Origin: JAWXBT01 sp964523015
Lineage (GTDB): Bacteria > Bdellovibrionota_C > UBA2361 > J135
Direction of reading: 5' to 3'
DNA: 7,890 nt
NCBI GenBank assembly: GCA_964523015.1
Contig: CAZFXN010000077.1
Span: forward strand, 1-7,890
Under the pieces are notes generated by a model. That model saw nothing but the letters and a program-made list of their open reading frames with translations. It did not search any database and was not told the origin of the DNA. The translations under genes and the position numbers were made by a program. Positions 1 through 5,458 of this stretch are shown here, piece after piece. The stretch's first letter is position 1. Every line of letters starts with the position of its first letter.

Positions 1-8
1 AATTTAAA

Positions 9-1592
9 ATGAATACTTGTAAAAAAATTATCATTTCTAGTTTTGTCTGGTGCAAAATCATCAAGGGTATCTTTATAAAGAGCATATCAAATGGAGATAC
101 TCTTTATTTGGCCCTTAACTGTGTATTCGTTTCAGGTGCGCTTTTTTCAGGTGCACTACTGACTGGCACACTACTGACTGGCTGTGTCCCAAGTGTGCAG
201 CAAGATGTTGAAGCAAGCGGTTCTTCTCAACACTTCTCTCAACGCTCCCCTAAACGCTCCCTTAAACAAGGAGAGCATGACCAGGCTTCCGCGACCATAG
301 GCGACAATCGCCTTGAAGTTGGTAATACTGTCACGTCCCAGTCCCTAAGTCCATATGACGGAGAGAGTTCACTTGTGAAATTTCCAAAATCAGAGGTTTC
401 ACTTAGCCTAGATTCCTTTAAAAAAGCCGATTCGATTCAGAGATTGAGCTATAAAACAGGGCAGGGACTAATACATGGGCGAATATTTTCATGGTTAACC
501 AAGAATAATCTTAAGATTGCCGTAACCATTGGAAATAATGGTATAATTTATGGAACTCCGTATTTCACGGCTACTCCTAAACAAGTTCGAGATAACGAAT
601 CTGATACCTATATTTTAGGAGAGGTAGGCAATAGCGCAGAGTTTGTTGATTTTAATCCGACTAAAGGACTTCTTGGATTTAAGAATGCTCGTGGAATAGA
701 GCTGTTTTCAATTCCAGAGGGGCGTATTTTAGGAACACTTAATTCCCTGACTACTCGAATTACTGCCCTAAAATTTTCTCCTGATGGAGAGAGCCTGCTT
801 ATCAGTGGAGCAGACAGTATGATCTACAATTGGAGATTTGCTGCCCAGTTTAATGGTGAAGAGAGTGGTAGATCTGAGCGACTCCTGCATCGGTATGTTG
901 GAGCTGGTTCTATACCATCGGCTCTCGCTTACCATCCGCAAGGGAGGGTGTTTTTTAGTGGAGATTGGCGAGGAGACTTAGTGACCTGGCAGCGATATGG
1001 GATCGGCAAGTACGAAGGAAAATACGATAAGAATTATTCTGGAGATAGATTTTTTACAGGAAAATCAATCCGAGTGAGGTCACGGGTTGGAAATGGAGTT
1101 GGAATAGATAAGTTGCAGATTGATGAGACTGGACAGTTTTTATTTGTTGGACTTCAAGACGGCAGTCTTGAGGTATGGAAGATAAAGGGGATGCAGCCTG
1201 TCACATCATTGAAAGTACACGATGGTCCGATCTACTCATTGTCAGTCAGAGGACCAGGCACACTGTTAGCAACTGCAGGCAAAGATGGACACGCTAAAGT
1301 TTGGCAGATGGTAAGCACTGAATCTATTGTGGAAGAGGAGATAGGGCAGCAAGGAAGGAAAAAAAAGTTTGGTGCTGGTAAAAAAAAGGGGAAGGGGAAA
1401 AACATTGGTGAGAAAAACATTGGTACTATGCTTAGAAAAGTCACCCTTTATGAGCTGAAGCTTGCAAAAGACCTCTCGATACCTGGCCTAGTTACTGCTA
1501 ACTTTATTGAGGGAGTTAATCTTTTAGCGGCTGATAAGTCCGGTAAAGTTATTGAGATAGACGTTCAAGAGATGATTCAAACAATTGGTTAG
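9..1592 (+). CDS. WD40-repeat (beta-propeller) lipoprotein
   Basis: A 527-residue protein with WD40-like repeats. Seen: a hydrophobic stretch ends in a lipobox (LLTGC, Cys59), followed by a Ser/Gln/Lys-rich linker (about 60-140). Recognisable blades follow: about 245-277 (ITALKFSPDG ... MIYNWRF), 302-329 (ALAYHPQGR ... DLVTWQR), 365-393 (LQIDETGQF ... SLEVWKIKG) and 405-434 (IYSLSVRGPG ... HAKVWQM); weaker blades probably lie at 160-240 and 480-525. A very basic Lys/Gly-rich insert (about 450-477) interrupts the last part of the propeller. Known: WD40 propellers are protein-interaction scaffolds with no catalysis of their own. Inference: a membrane-anchored periplasmic or surface scaffold, lipidated and then cleaved by the LspA encoded 81 nt downstream. 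The 58-residue leader is long for a lipoprotein signal, so the true start may lie internally; only 8 nt of upstream sequence are visible, so no ribosome site can be judged. The partner is unknown. Confidence 0.8.
   Translation: MNTCKKIIISSFVWCKIIKGIFIKSISNGDTLYLALNCVFVSGALFSGALLTGTLLTGCVPSVQQDVEASGSSQHFSQRSPKRSLKQGEHDQASATIGDNRLEVGNTVTSQSLSPYDGESSLVKFPKSEVSLSLDSFKKADSIQRLSYKTGQGLIHGRIFSWLTKNNLKIAVTIGNNGIIYGTPYFTATPKQVRDNESDTYILGEVGNSAEFVDFNPTKGLLGFKNARGIELFSIPEGRILGTLNSLTTRITALKFSPDGESLLISGADSMIYNWRFAAQFNGEESGRSERLLHRYVGAGSIPSALAYHPQGRVFFSGDWRGDLVTWQRYGIGKYEGKYDKNYSGDRFFTGKSIRVRSRVGNGVGIDKLQIDETGQFLFVGLQDGSLEVWKIKGMQPVTSLKVHDGPIYSLSVRGPGTLLATAGKDGHAKVWQMVSTESIVEEEIGQQGRKKKFGAGKKKGKGKNIGEKNIGTMLRKVTLYELKLAKDLSIPGLVTANFIEGVNLLAADKSGKVIEIDVQEMIQTIG
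154..183 (+). repeat. 15-bp tandem duplication at the lipobox
   Basis: Two copies of a 15-bp unit, 154-168 and 169-183, differ only at the last base. In frame they encode the pentapeptide pair ALLTG-TLLTG immediately before the lipidated Cys59 of the WD40 lipoprotein. A more diverged third unit (ALFSG) precedes them. The duplication lengthens the hydrophobic core of the signal sequence without shifting the frame. Confidence 0.85.
1397..1424 (+). repeat. In-frame 15-bp-period repeat in the Lys-rich insert
   Basis: The 13-bp sequence GAAAAACATTGGT occurs at 1397-1409 and again at 1412-1424, a period of 15 bp. It encodes the repeated tetrapeptide KNIG within the basic insert of the WD40 lipoprotein. 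The frame is preserved, so this is a local expansion, not a lesion. Confidence 0.8.
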
Positions 1593-1673
1593 ATTTTCTA
1601 GATCAATTAAATGATCATTAAAATACAGTACAAATTTTAAAAAATATAAAATAAGCACTTGGGGAAAGGGAGT

Positions 1674-2162
1674 ATGAATCGTTACGGTCCAATATTGTGG
1701 ACGATTTTATCTGTAATCGGACTCGATCAAATAACAAAGTATCTAGTCTTAGAAAATATTCAGCGAGGTGACGTCATCGTTATTATCCCTAATTTTTTTA
1801 ATCTTATCCTAACTTATAATCTTGGAGCAGCTTTTGGAATGTTCTCCGATCTCCCAGAGGGCCTACGACACGCTCTCTTAGCTATCTCAATTACTATAGC
1901 ACTTGGTACGGTACTTTATTTTTTTCTCCGTGATTACAAAGATGATAAGATAGCTCAGATAGCATTGGCTATGATTATTGGTGGAGCCTTTGGTAATATT
2001 ATAGATAGATTTCAACATGGAATGGTTGTAGATTTTCTTGATCTCTATATTGGAACGAATCACTGGCCAGCATTTAACGTGGCTGATAGTGCCATCTGTA
2101 TCGGAGTCGTTATCTTATTCTTTAGAAGACCGCAGAAAACGCTAAATGGGGACGCTGCCTGA
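1674..2162 (+). CDS. lspA: Lipoprotein signal peptidase (signal peptidase II)
   Basis: Inner-membrane aspartyl protease that removes the signal peptide from diacylglyceryl-modified prolipoproteins just before the lipobox cysteine. With the ATG at 1674 it is 162 residues, normal for the family. All landmark motifs are present: DQITK (18-22), NLGAAFG (49-55), GNIIDR (107-112) and FNVADS (134-139). Asp111 and Asp138 correspond to the known catalytic pair. Four hydrophobic segments are visible. The start at 1674 is preferred because a purine-rich GGGGAAAGGGAG tract precedes it directly; an in-frame TTG at 1659 would add five residues and put that tract inside the gene. The last residues (about NGDAA) and the TGA stop lie inside a 19-bp repeat, so the original C-terminus may have been replaced; that tail lies outside the catalytic core. 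The neighbouring WD40 and glycine-zipper lipoproteins are natural substrates. Confidence 0.97.
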   Translation: MNRYGPILWTILSVIGLDQITKYLVLENIQRGDVIVIIPNFFNLILTYNLGAAFGMFSDLPEGLRHALLAISITIALGTVLYFFLRDYKDDKIAQIALAMIIGGAFGNIIDRFQHGMVVDFLDLYIGTNHWPAFNVADSAICIGVVILFFRRPQKTLNGDAA

Positions 2163-2191
2163 AATTGGGTACACTGCCTGAAATTGGCAGC
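2148..2191. repeat. Two 19-bp direct repeats with terminal inverted symmetry, overlapping the lspA stop
   Basis: Copy 1 (2148-2166, GGGGACGCTGCCTGAAATT) and copy 2 (2167-2185, GGGTACACTGCCTGAAATT) match at 17 of 19 positions. The outer GCTGCC (2154-2159) and GGCAGC (2186-2191) are reverse complements, and CTGCC/GGCAG (2174-2178, 2186-2190) can form a tight hairpin with a 7-nt loop. No T-tract follows, so an intrinsic terminator is unlikely. The form resembles repetitive extragenic elements, some of which are tied to REP-associated transposases, but no transposase is in the window. The lspA stop TGA (2160-2162) lies in copy 1. Confidence 0.75.
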
Positions 2192-2262
2192 ATCTTCAAT
2201 CTTCCAAATGCCCTAATTCCTTGAATCTATTCAGTAGCTAACCGAGCAGTACTGATTCTTGC

Positions 2263-2291
2263 TTGTTTATTCATCATAAGCCGGTTATGAT
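2263..2291 (+). promoter_or_regulatory. Candidate sigma-70-type promoter of the TA-like operon
   Basis: TTGTTT (2263-2268) and TATGAT (2286-2291) are separated by 17 bp. The -10 differs from TATAAT at one base; the -35 keeps only the TTG. Transcription would start near 2298, essentially at the ATG at 2297, and no Shine-Dalgarno sequence precedes that ATG, so the mRNA may be leaderless. Both boxes overlap the flanking inverted repeat. Confidence 0.4.
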
Positions 2292-2297
2292 GAATAA
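2267..2297. promoter_or_regulatory. Perfect 13-bp inverted repeat, probable operator
   Basis: TTATTCATCATAA (2267-2279) and TTATGATGAATAA (2285-2297) are exact reverse complements around a 5-bp GCCGG centre. The right arm contains the candidate -10 box and ends on the first base of the start codon. Toxin-antitoxin operons are commonly autorepressed through such palindromes, so binding by the small basic first-gene product is the natural inference. A cruciform or RNA hairpin role is possible but less likely, since the arms are AT-rich and no T-tract follows. Confidence 0.65.
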
Positions 2298-2563
2298 TGG
2301 ATAAAAACGTAAGAAAATACCTGTCAGCAATTGGCTCTAAAGGTGGGCGAATTAGTCGTCGTGAATTATCAACTCAACAAGCAAAGTCAATGGTGTCAGT
2401 TAGAGAGGCTCGAAAAGCTTTTAAGAAATATCGAACTTCATGTTTTTGGTCATACGATCCTGAATTTCGAATCACCCTTAAAGATGTACCCTGGATTCGG
2501 AAACAGTTAATGAAGTATGGTAACCGTGACGCCTGGCAAATCGGAGCAAGCTTGTGCCCTTAA
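2297..2563 (+). CDS. Small basic protein, putative antitoxin of an AbiEii-type toxin
   Basis: An 88-residue basic protein. The N-terminus carries a Gly/Lys/Arg motif (IGSKGGRISRREL, 12-24), followed by a helical basic segment (about 26-46) and a distinctive C-terminal part with CFWSYDPE (49-56), DVPWI (63-67) and RDAWQIGASLC (77-87). I recognise the overall pattern as a hypothetical family often next to nucleotidyltransferase toxins, but know no characterised member. It is not the winged-helix AbiEi type normally paired with AbiEii. The stop overlaps the next gene by 10 nt, implying translational coupling. Inference: the antitoxin and probable autorepressor of the pair. No Shine-Dalgarno precedes the ATG, while a palindrome ends on it. 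Confidence 0.7.
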   Translation: MDKNVRKYLSAIGSKGGRISRRELSTQQAKSMVSVREARKAFKKYRTSCFWSYDPEFRITLKDVPWIRKQLMKYGNRDAWQIGASLCP

Positions 2564-3339
2564 CAAAGTTTCAAAATGAGCTAGCTAAACTTCTTGCTCA
2601 AAATAGAAGTAGTGACAGTTATCTTGCTGGTGGTGCTGCGTTGCATTTTGAGCCAAAGTCTGAGCGGTTCAGTAACGATCTAGATTACTTTCATGATTCA
2701 ATAGAACGAGTTGCTTCGGCTTTTGAAGCTGACAAAAAACTTCTTGAGAGTAAAAATTACGCGATAGAAATTGACTTAAAGCAACCTGGTTATATTCGTG
2801 CCCAAGTTATAAAGGGGAAGCATTCAACCAAAATTGAATGGGCCCACGATTCAGCTTGGCGATTTATGCCAACTGTTTTCAACCCTGAGTCGGGATACAC
2901 TCTTCATCCTATAGATCTAGCAATAAACAAAGTCTTGGCACTGGCAGGCCGTGAAGAGCCTCGTGATTTTCTAGATGTTCTTTTTATTAATCGCACCATC
3001 TTACCACTAGGTGCGCTATGTTGGGCAGCTTCTGCGAAAGATCCCGGTTTTACCCCACTATCATTACTTGAACTAATTAAGCGTAGAGGAAAGTATCGAG
3101 TCGAGGATTTTGAGCGCTTAAAATTATCTAAAAAAATTGATCTGATAGAGTTAAAAAAGGAATGGCTTTTAGCATTACAGAATGCTGAGGATCTGATTAA
3201 CTCACTTAATCCAAAGGAAGTTGGCTGTCTCTACTACTCAAAAAAATATCAAAAATTCATTGCCCCAACCGAATTAGATAGAGCAGATGCTGTGAAGCAT
3301 TATGGTACCCCAGGAGGGGTGCAGCCTAATTTAGGTTAA
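2554..3339 (+). CDS. AbiEii/AbiGii-family nucleotidyltransferase toxin
   Basis: A 261-residue member of the AbiEii/AbiGii (DUF1814, MenT-like) nucleotidyltransferase family. Seen: the nucleotidyltransferase signature GGAAL (26-30) followed by S40-x-D42-x-D44 (SNDLDYF), the metal-binding acidic pair; a second core HPIDLAINK (118-126); and the family motif K126-x-x-A-L-A-x-R133 ... R137-D138-F-x-D141. All expected catalytic positions are present and the length is normal, so it appears intact. Known: family members act as toxins or abortive-infection effectors by transferring nucleotides, with GTP or CTP use and tRNA 3'-end targets shown for some. The substrate here is unknown. The GTG at 2554 is supported by GGAG at 2543-2546 with a 7-nt spacer, inside the end of the upstream gene. 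Together the two genes form a probable type IV or type II-like TA pair. Confidence 0.85.
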   Translation: MPLTKFQNELAKLLAQNRSSDSYLAGGAALHFEPKSERFSNDLDYFHDSIERVASAFEADKKLLESKNYAIEIDLKQPGYIRAQVIKGKHSTKIEWAHDSAWRFMPTVFNPESGYTLHPIDLAINKVLALAGREEPRDFLDVLFINRTILPLGALCWAASAKDPGFTPLSLLELIKRRGKYRVEDFERLKLSKKIDLIELKKEWLLALQNAEDLINSLNPKEVGCLYYSKKYQKFIAPTELDRADAVKHYGTPGGVQPNLG

Positions 3340-3351
3340 TTGAGTCAATTA
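3337..3351. promoter_or_regulatory. Short palindrome before the DUF5615 pseudogene
   Basis: TAATTGA-G-TCAATTA is a perfect 7-bp palindrome around one base, overlapping the AbiEii stop codon. A perfect TATAAT (3364-3369) lies downstream and overlaps the start of the pseudogene. It could be the old operator of the broken toxin gene. The AT-rich context makes chance occurrence plausible. Confidence 0.3.
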
Positions 3352-3367
3352 TTAAAATATTAATATA

Positions 3368-3643
3368 ATGAACTACAAAGATTACATTACAATTGATGCC
3401 AATTTATCTTTTCCTCTAGTTAAGCTACTAAAGAGTGTTTTTCCCCGAATGTAAGCATGTAAATGAAGTTGGTCTCGAATCAGCAGGTGATGAAGTAATC
3501 TGGAATTACGCCTTAAATAATCACTATCTTATAGTATCTTAAAGATTCAGATTTCAGACACTGGTCTTTTATTTTTGGAGCCCCACCGAAAGTAATTTCG
3601 ATAAAAAGAGAGAACTGCTCTACCTCATTCCTACATTATCTGC
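3368..3643 (+). pseudogene. Frameshifted DUF5615 (PIN-like) toxin
   Basis: Three reading frames in order make one recognisable DUF5615/Mut7-C-like PIN protein. Segment 1 (from ATG 3368) reads YITIDANLSFPLVKLLKSVF; segment 2 (from 3447) reads ECKHVNEVGLES ... EVIWNYALNNHYLIVS; segment 3 (from 3541) reads KDSDFRHWSFIFGAPPKVI ... NCST. The order and motifs (IDxNLS, the acidic EVIW region, IVSKDSDF, PPKVI, NCST) match the family. Each shift is explained by one extra base: in the C run just before 3447 and the T at 3540. The frameshift at 3540 also creates a TAA. Reading continues to a stop at 3738, antisense to mazF, so the original C-terminus is unclear. Known: such toxins usually follow a DUF433 antitoxin gene; none is seen. 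If sequencing errors caused both shifts, the gene could be intact, but two independent ones are less likely than decay. Confidence 0.8.
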
Positions 3644-3978
3644 TTACGCGGAGAACATTTCTTGCAGAACTCTCAAGGTGTTTCGTTGTGTACGACTGTC
3701 TATTGTTCCAAGTTTTTTTGTTAGTCTGGCTTTATTAACCGTGCGAATTTGATCTAAAACTATTTCGCCTGCTCGCCCTTTAAATTTACATTGAATCCGA
3801 GTCGGATAACTTCTCTTTTTTGAAGTCATTGGTGCAACAATAACCGTTGCAATATGCCTATTCATTTCATCAGGAGATATAACTACACAAGGTCTTGTTT
3901 TTCTAATTTCGTGCCCAACTGTTGCCCAACTGTTGGATCAAGCGCGATCAGAAATACTTCAAAACGACTTATTTCCAT
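3644..3978 (-). pseudogene. MazF/PemK-type endoribonuclease toxin, frameshifted
   Basis: Minus-strand toxin relic. From the ATG at 3978 the reading is MEISRFEVFLIALDPTVG; after a frameshift it resumes in another frame as GHEIRKTRPCVVISPDEMNR, then continues HIATVIVAPMT ... PTRI ... GEIVLDQIRTVNKARL ... LQEMFSA to a TAA at 3644-3646. Both halves match the PemK/MazF family, which cleaves RNA at specific short sequences. The break is an exact 11-bp tandem duplication (3914-3935); removing one copy restores a contiguous DPTVG-HEIRKTRP. The start at 3978 is chosen because GAGGA lies 6 nt upstream on the minus strand; an in-frame ATG at 3984 abuts it. An internal Met (3865) opens a 73-residue C-terminal ORF, but this lacks the N-terminal strand and the conserved RPCVV loop, so it is unlikely to be active. 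Confidence 0.9.
3914..3935. repeat. Exact 11-bp tandem duplication that breaks mazF
   Basis: CCCAACTGTTG at 3914-3924 is followed immediately by an identical copy at 3925-3935. Because 11 is not a multiple of 3, it shifts the mazF frame right after the DPTVG codons. The lesion is an exact, recent-looking duplication and could revert by slippage. Confidence 0.95.
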
Positions 3979-4139
3979 TCCCATTCCTCACGATCCCAGA
4001 TGCTCGCAGGTACCTGATCCTTCAGGAGTAAGGTGTAGTCAAGATTTTTACAGATTTTTAGATCTAGCTTTTCAGTGTGCTGTAACAGGTCATCCGACGA
4101 CGCTCTGTTATAATAAGATATTTGAGCTACTATCCTTAC
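3969..4139 (-). pseudogene. Probable MazE-like antitoxin remnant, 5' end missing
   Basis: An open minus-strand frame (bounded by a TAA at 4140-4142) ends in a tail of TLLL ... PASIWDREEWEWK and a TAA at 3969-3971. The acidic, Trp-rich ending resembles the C-terminus of antitoxins paired with PemK/MazF toxins. Its stop codon overlaps the mazF ATG at 3978, the usual antitoxin-first arrangement. No ATG, GTG or TTG start lies in the frame upstream, and no DNA-binding N-terminal domain is visible, so the 5' part seems lost. An unrecognised start such as ATA is not excluded. The antitoxin assignment rests on position and the tail, not on a diagnostic domain. Confidence 0.55.
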
Positions 4140-4465
4140 TTACTCCCGATCATGATTAAGCGTTTTGAATTAGAAGTAAAGGACGACCCATTCCAGTCTC
4201 CATATGAGATTAAATTACTAAATCCTACAGATTGGAACATGTTACTTAGTTCAGGCTGGCTATAGAGCCTAAGTTTAAGACTCTTTTTTAGGGTAACCTG
4301 ATTAGGGTGTGTTAGGATCCAAGTTTGAATTGTCTTTTTCCCATCAGCGGTAATAGAAACAGTATTGGTCAAATGAGAACCGTCTTGGCCGTCTGCCTCA
4401 AAAATTTTCTCCGAAGGGTAATCAAATAATTCTCTGCTTTTAAACTCAATTAAGAATTTTCGCAT
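4136..4465 (-). pseudogene. C-terminal fragment of a class I SAM-dependent methyltransferase
   Basis: A 109-residue ORF that matches only the C-terminal half of small Rossmann-fold methyltransferases. It starts where their central strand would be (KFLIEFKSREL), continues through the antiparallel strands (THPNQVTLKKSLKLRLYS), the helix PELSNMFQSVGF, and the terminal YGDWNGSSF ... SKRLIMIG. The N-terminal half with the glycine-rich SAM-binding loop (GxGxG) is absent, and a TGA sits directly before the ATG at 4465. It is therefore probably a truncated gene, although a short ORF in use cannot be excluded. The substrate cannot be inferred. Its stop codon overlaps the upstream end of the antitoxin remnant by 4 nt (4136-4139), so insertion or deletion at this boundary probably removed parts of both. 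Confidence 0.65.
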
Positions 4466-4657
4466 TCAACTGGCCATCTGACAGTTGTCTTAGGTGGCAT
4501 AATGTACCCGGTCACTGAGCGGCGTTGTTGACTCGAGTCTCTAACTTCTCTAAATCTGAGAGTAGTGGCTGATTTTTGAAATTATCCTTCCAAAGCCGTG
4601 GAGTGAGTAGATGAACCTCCATTATGGAATGCTGATCAATTCTTTGTAAAAACATAG

Positions 4658-4867
4658 ATGTTCCCAATTAGTGGATCTTCTTTATTAGGTTATTTTCAAG
4701 GAACTCCCCCAACATCAAAGGGATACGAAGTAGGATTCTCGCTCATCGGATACAAAGCATCCAAAGGTGCTTCACGAATGGTCGAACTACACATCATACA
4801 TGATAATGGTCAGAGTCTTAGATACGAATTAGGCAAGGTGACCTATAAGAAGAAGAAAAAGAAATAA
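4658..4867 (+). CDS. Unrecognised 69-residue protein with a poly-lysine tail
   Basis: I do not recognise this family. The ORF reads as plausible protein: SSLLGYFQGTPPTSKGYEVG, then GYKASKGASRMVELHIIHD and a tail of seven basic residues, KVTYKKKKKK. It has no membrane segment, signal peptide or cysteine. A TAG precedes the ATG at 4658 immediately, and no Shine-Dalgarno is evident, so the start is doubtful and the gene may be the 3' part of something larger. It lies between the methyltransferase fragment and the lipoprotein cluster in a region otherwise full of broken genes. It could be a small nucleic-acid-binding protein or a chance ORF; neither can be shown. Confidence 0.35.
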   Translation: MFPISGSSLLGYFQGTPPTSKGYEVGFSLIGYKASKGASRMVELHIIHDNGQSLRYELGKVTYKKKKKK

Positions 4868-4992
4868 CCTATAGAATTAACCCAATTTCATCGTTGCGTG
4901 ATACGTTGTTTTGTTAGATTATTAGAATAGTTTAAATCTCGACTCTTTTAATGTCGGTGCATCTTCATTGATTGATTTTTTAGGTGAGTGAC

Positions 4993-5361
4993 GTGCGAAT
5001 CATTTTAATATTACCATTTCTTTGTTCAATCATTCTTATTAGTGGCTGCTCTTCTAATTCTTCCATGAGCGGTTCTGAACAGGGTGCAATTGCTGGAGGG
5101 GCTCTCGGTGCTGGTACTGGTGCAGTTGTTGGGCATGAGCTCGGCAAAACTGGAGGTGGCGTTGCTGTTGGGGCAGTTGCTGGTGCGTTGACTGGGGCTG
5201 TCATCGGTGACGCGCTTGAATCAAACACTAAATTGTCAGAAGAGCAGGTGCAGAAATTAAAGCTTCAGCAGGAGCAGATTGAAAGGCAGCAAAAAGAGAT
5301 TGAAGATATTAAAAGACAAGAATATCACGATAACAGATTTAAAGCTTATGAAGGTCAGTAA
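4993..5361 (+). CDS. Glycine-zipper lipoprotein with coiled-coil tail (short member)
   Basis: A small lipoprotein of 122 residues from the GTG at 4993. Seen: a short hydrophobic signal ending in LISGC (Cys19), a Ser-rich spacer, a glycine-zipper domain (about 32-75) of repeated AGGALGAGTGAVVG-type units, and a Gln/Glu/Lys-rich coiled coil (about 80-110, EEQVQKLK ... ERQQKEIEDIK). It ends there without a further domain. Known: glycine-zipper segments favour tight helix packing and membrane oligomers. Inference: an outer-membrane or periplasmic oligomer. The start at 4993 is preferred over the in-frame GTG at 4984, because AGGTG (4982-4986) is well placed 6 nt ahead of it and nothing similar precedes 4984. 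It is the shortest of three related consecutive genes and probably co-transcribed with them. Confidence 0.85.
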   Translation: MRIILILPFLCSIILISGCSSNSSMSGSEQGAIAGGALGAGTGAVVGHELGKTGGGVAVGAVAGALTGAVIGDALESNTKLSEEQVQKLKLQQEQIERQQKEIEDIKRQEYHDNRFKAYEGQ

Positions 5362-5372
5362 AGGGTCAGTAA
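5351..5372 (+). repeat. Imperfect 11-bp tandem duplication at a stop codon
   Basis: AAGGTCAGTAA (5351-5361) is followed by AGGGTCAGTAA (5362-5372), 10 of 11 positions identical. The first copy ends with the TAA stop of the short glycine-zipper gene, so the stop is duplicated in sequence though not in frame. No hairpin is formed. Confidence 0.75.
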
Positions 5373-5458
5373 TCTTTAATATAGATCTGATGAACTTTGC
5401 TTCATAAATTAACGGTATCTTTGTTTCAGTATTAGAACTTTTAGATGTGGATAAAAAA

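Noticed and set aside
1232..1444. Minus-strand 70-residue ORF
   Set aside because: Antisense to the WD40 gene; its Pro/Phe-rich product is the mirror of the Lys/Gly-rich insert.
3854..4159. Plus-strand 101-residue ORF
   Set aside because: Antisense to the mazF/antitoxin relics, which have clear family motifs; this frame has none.
4512..4622. Minus-strand 36-codon ORF (starts MEVHLLTPRLWKDNF)
   Set aside because: Reads like protein and may be another gene scrap, but it is too short, with no recognised family or ribosome site, to call. The rest of 4466-4657 holds only a weak CAACTG/CAGTTG inverted repeat (4467-4487).
4894..4928. Promoter before the glycine-zipper cluster
   Set aside because: TAGATT and TAGAAT -10-like boxes exist, but no -35 lies at a suitable spacing, so no promoter is called, though one is expected in 4868-4983.
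4980..5228. Minus-strand Pro/Ala/Thr-rich 82-residue ORF
   Set aside because: A mirror of the Gly/Ala-rich zipper on the plus strand; composition alone explains it.
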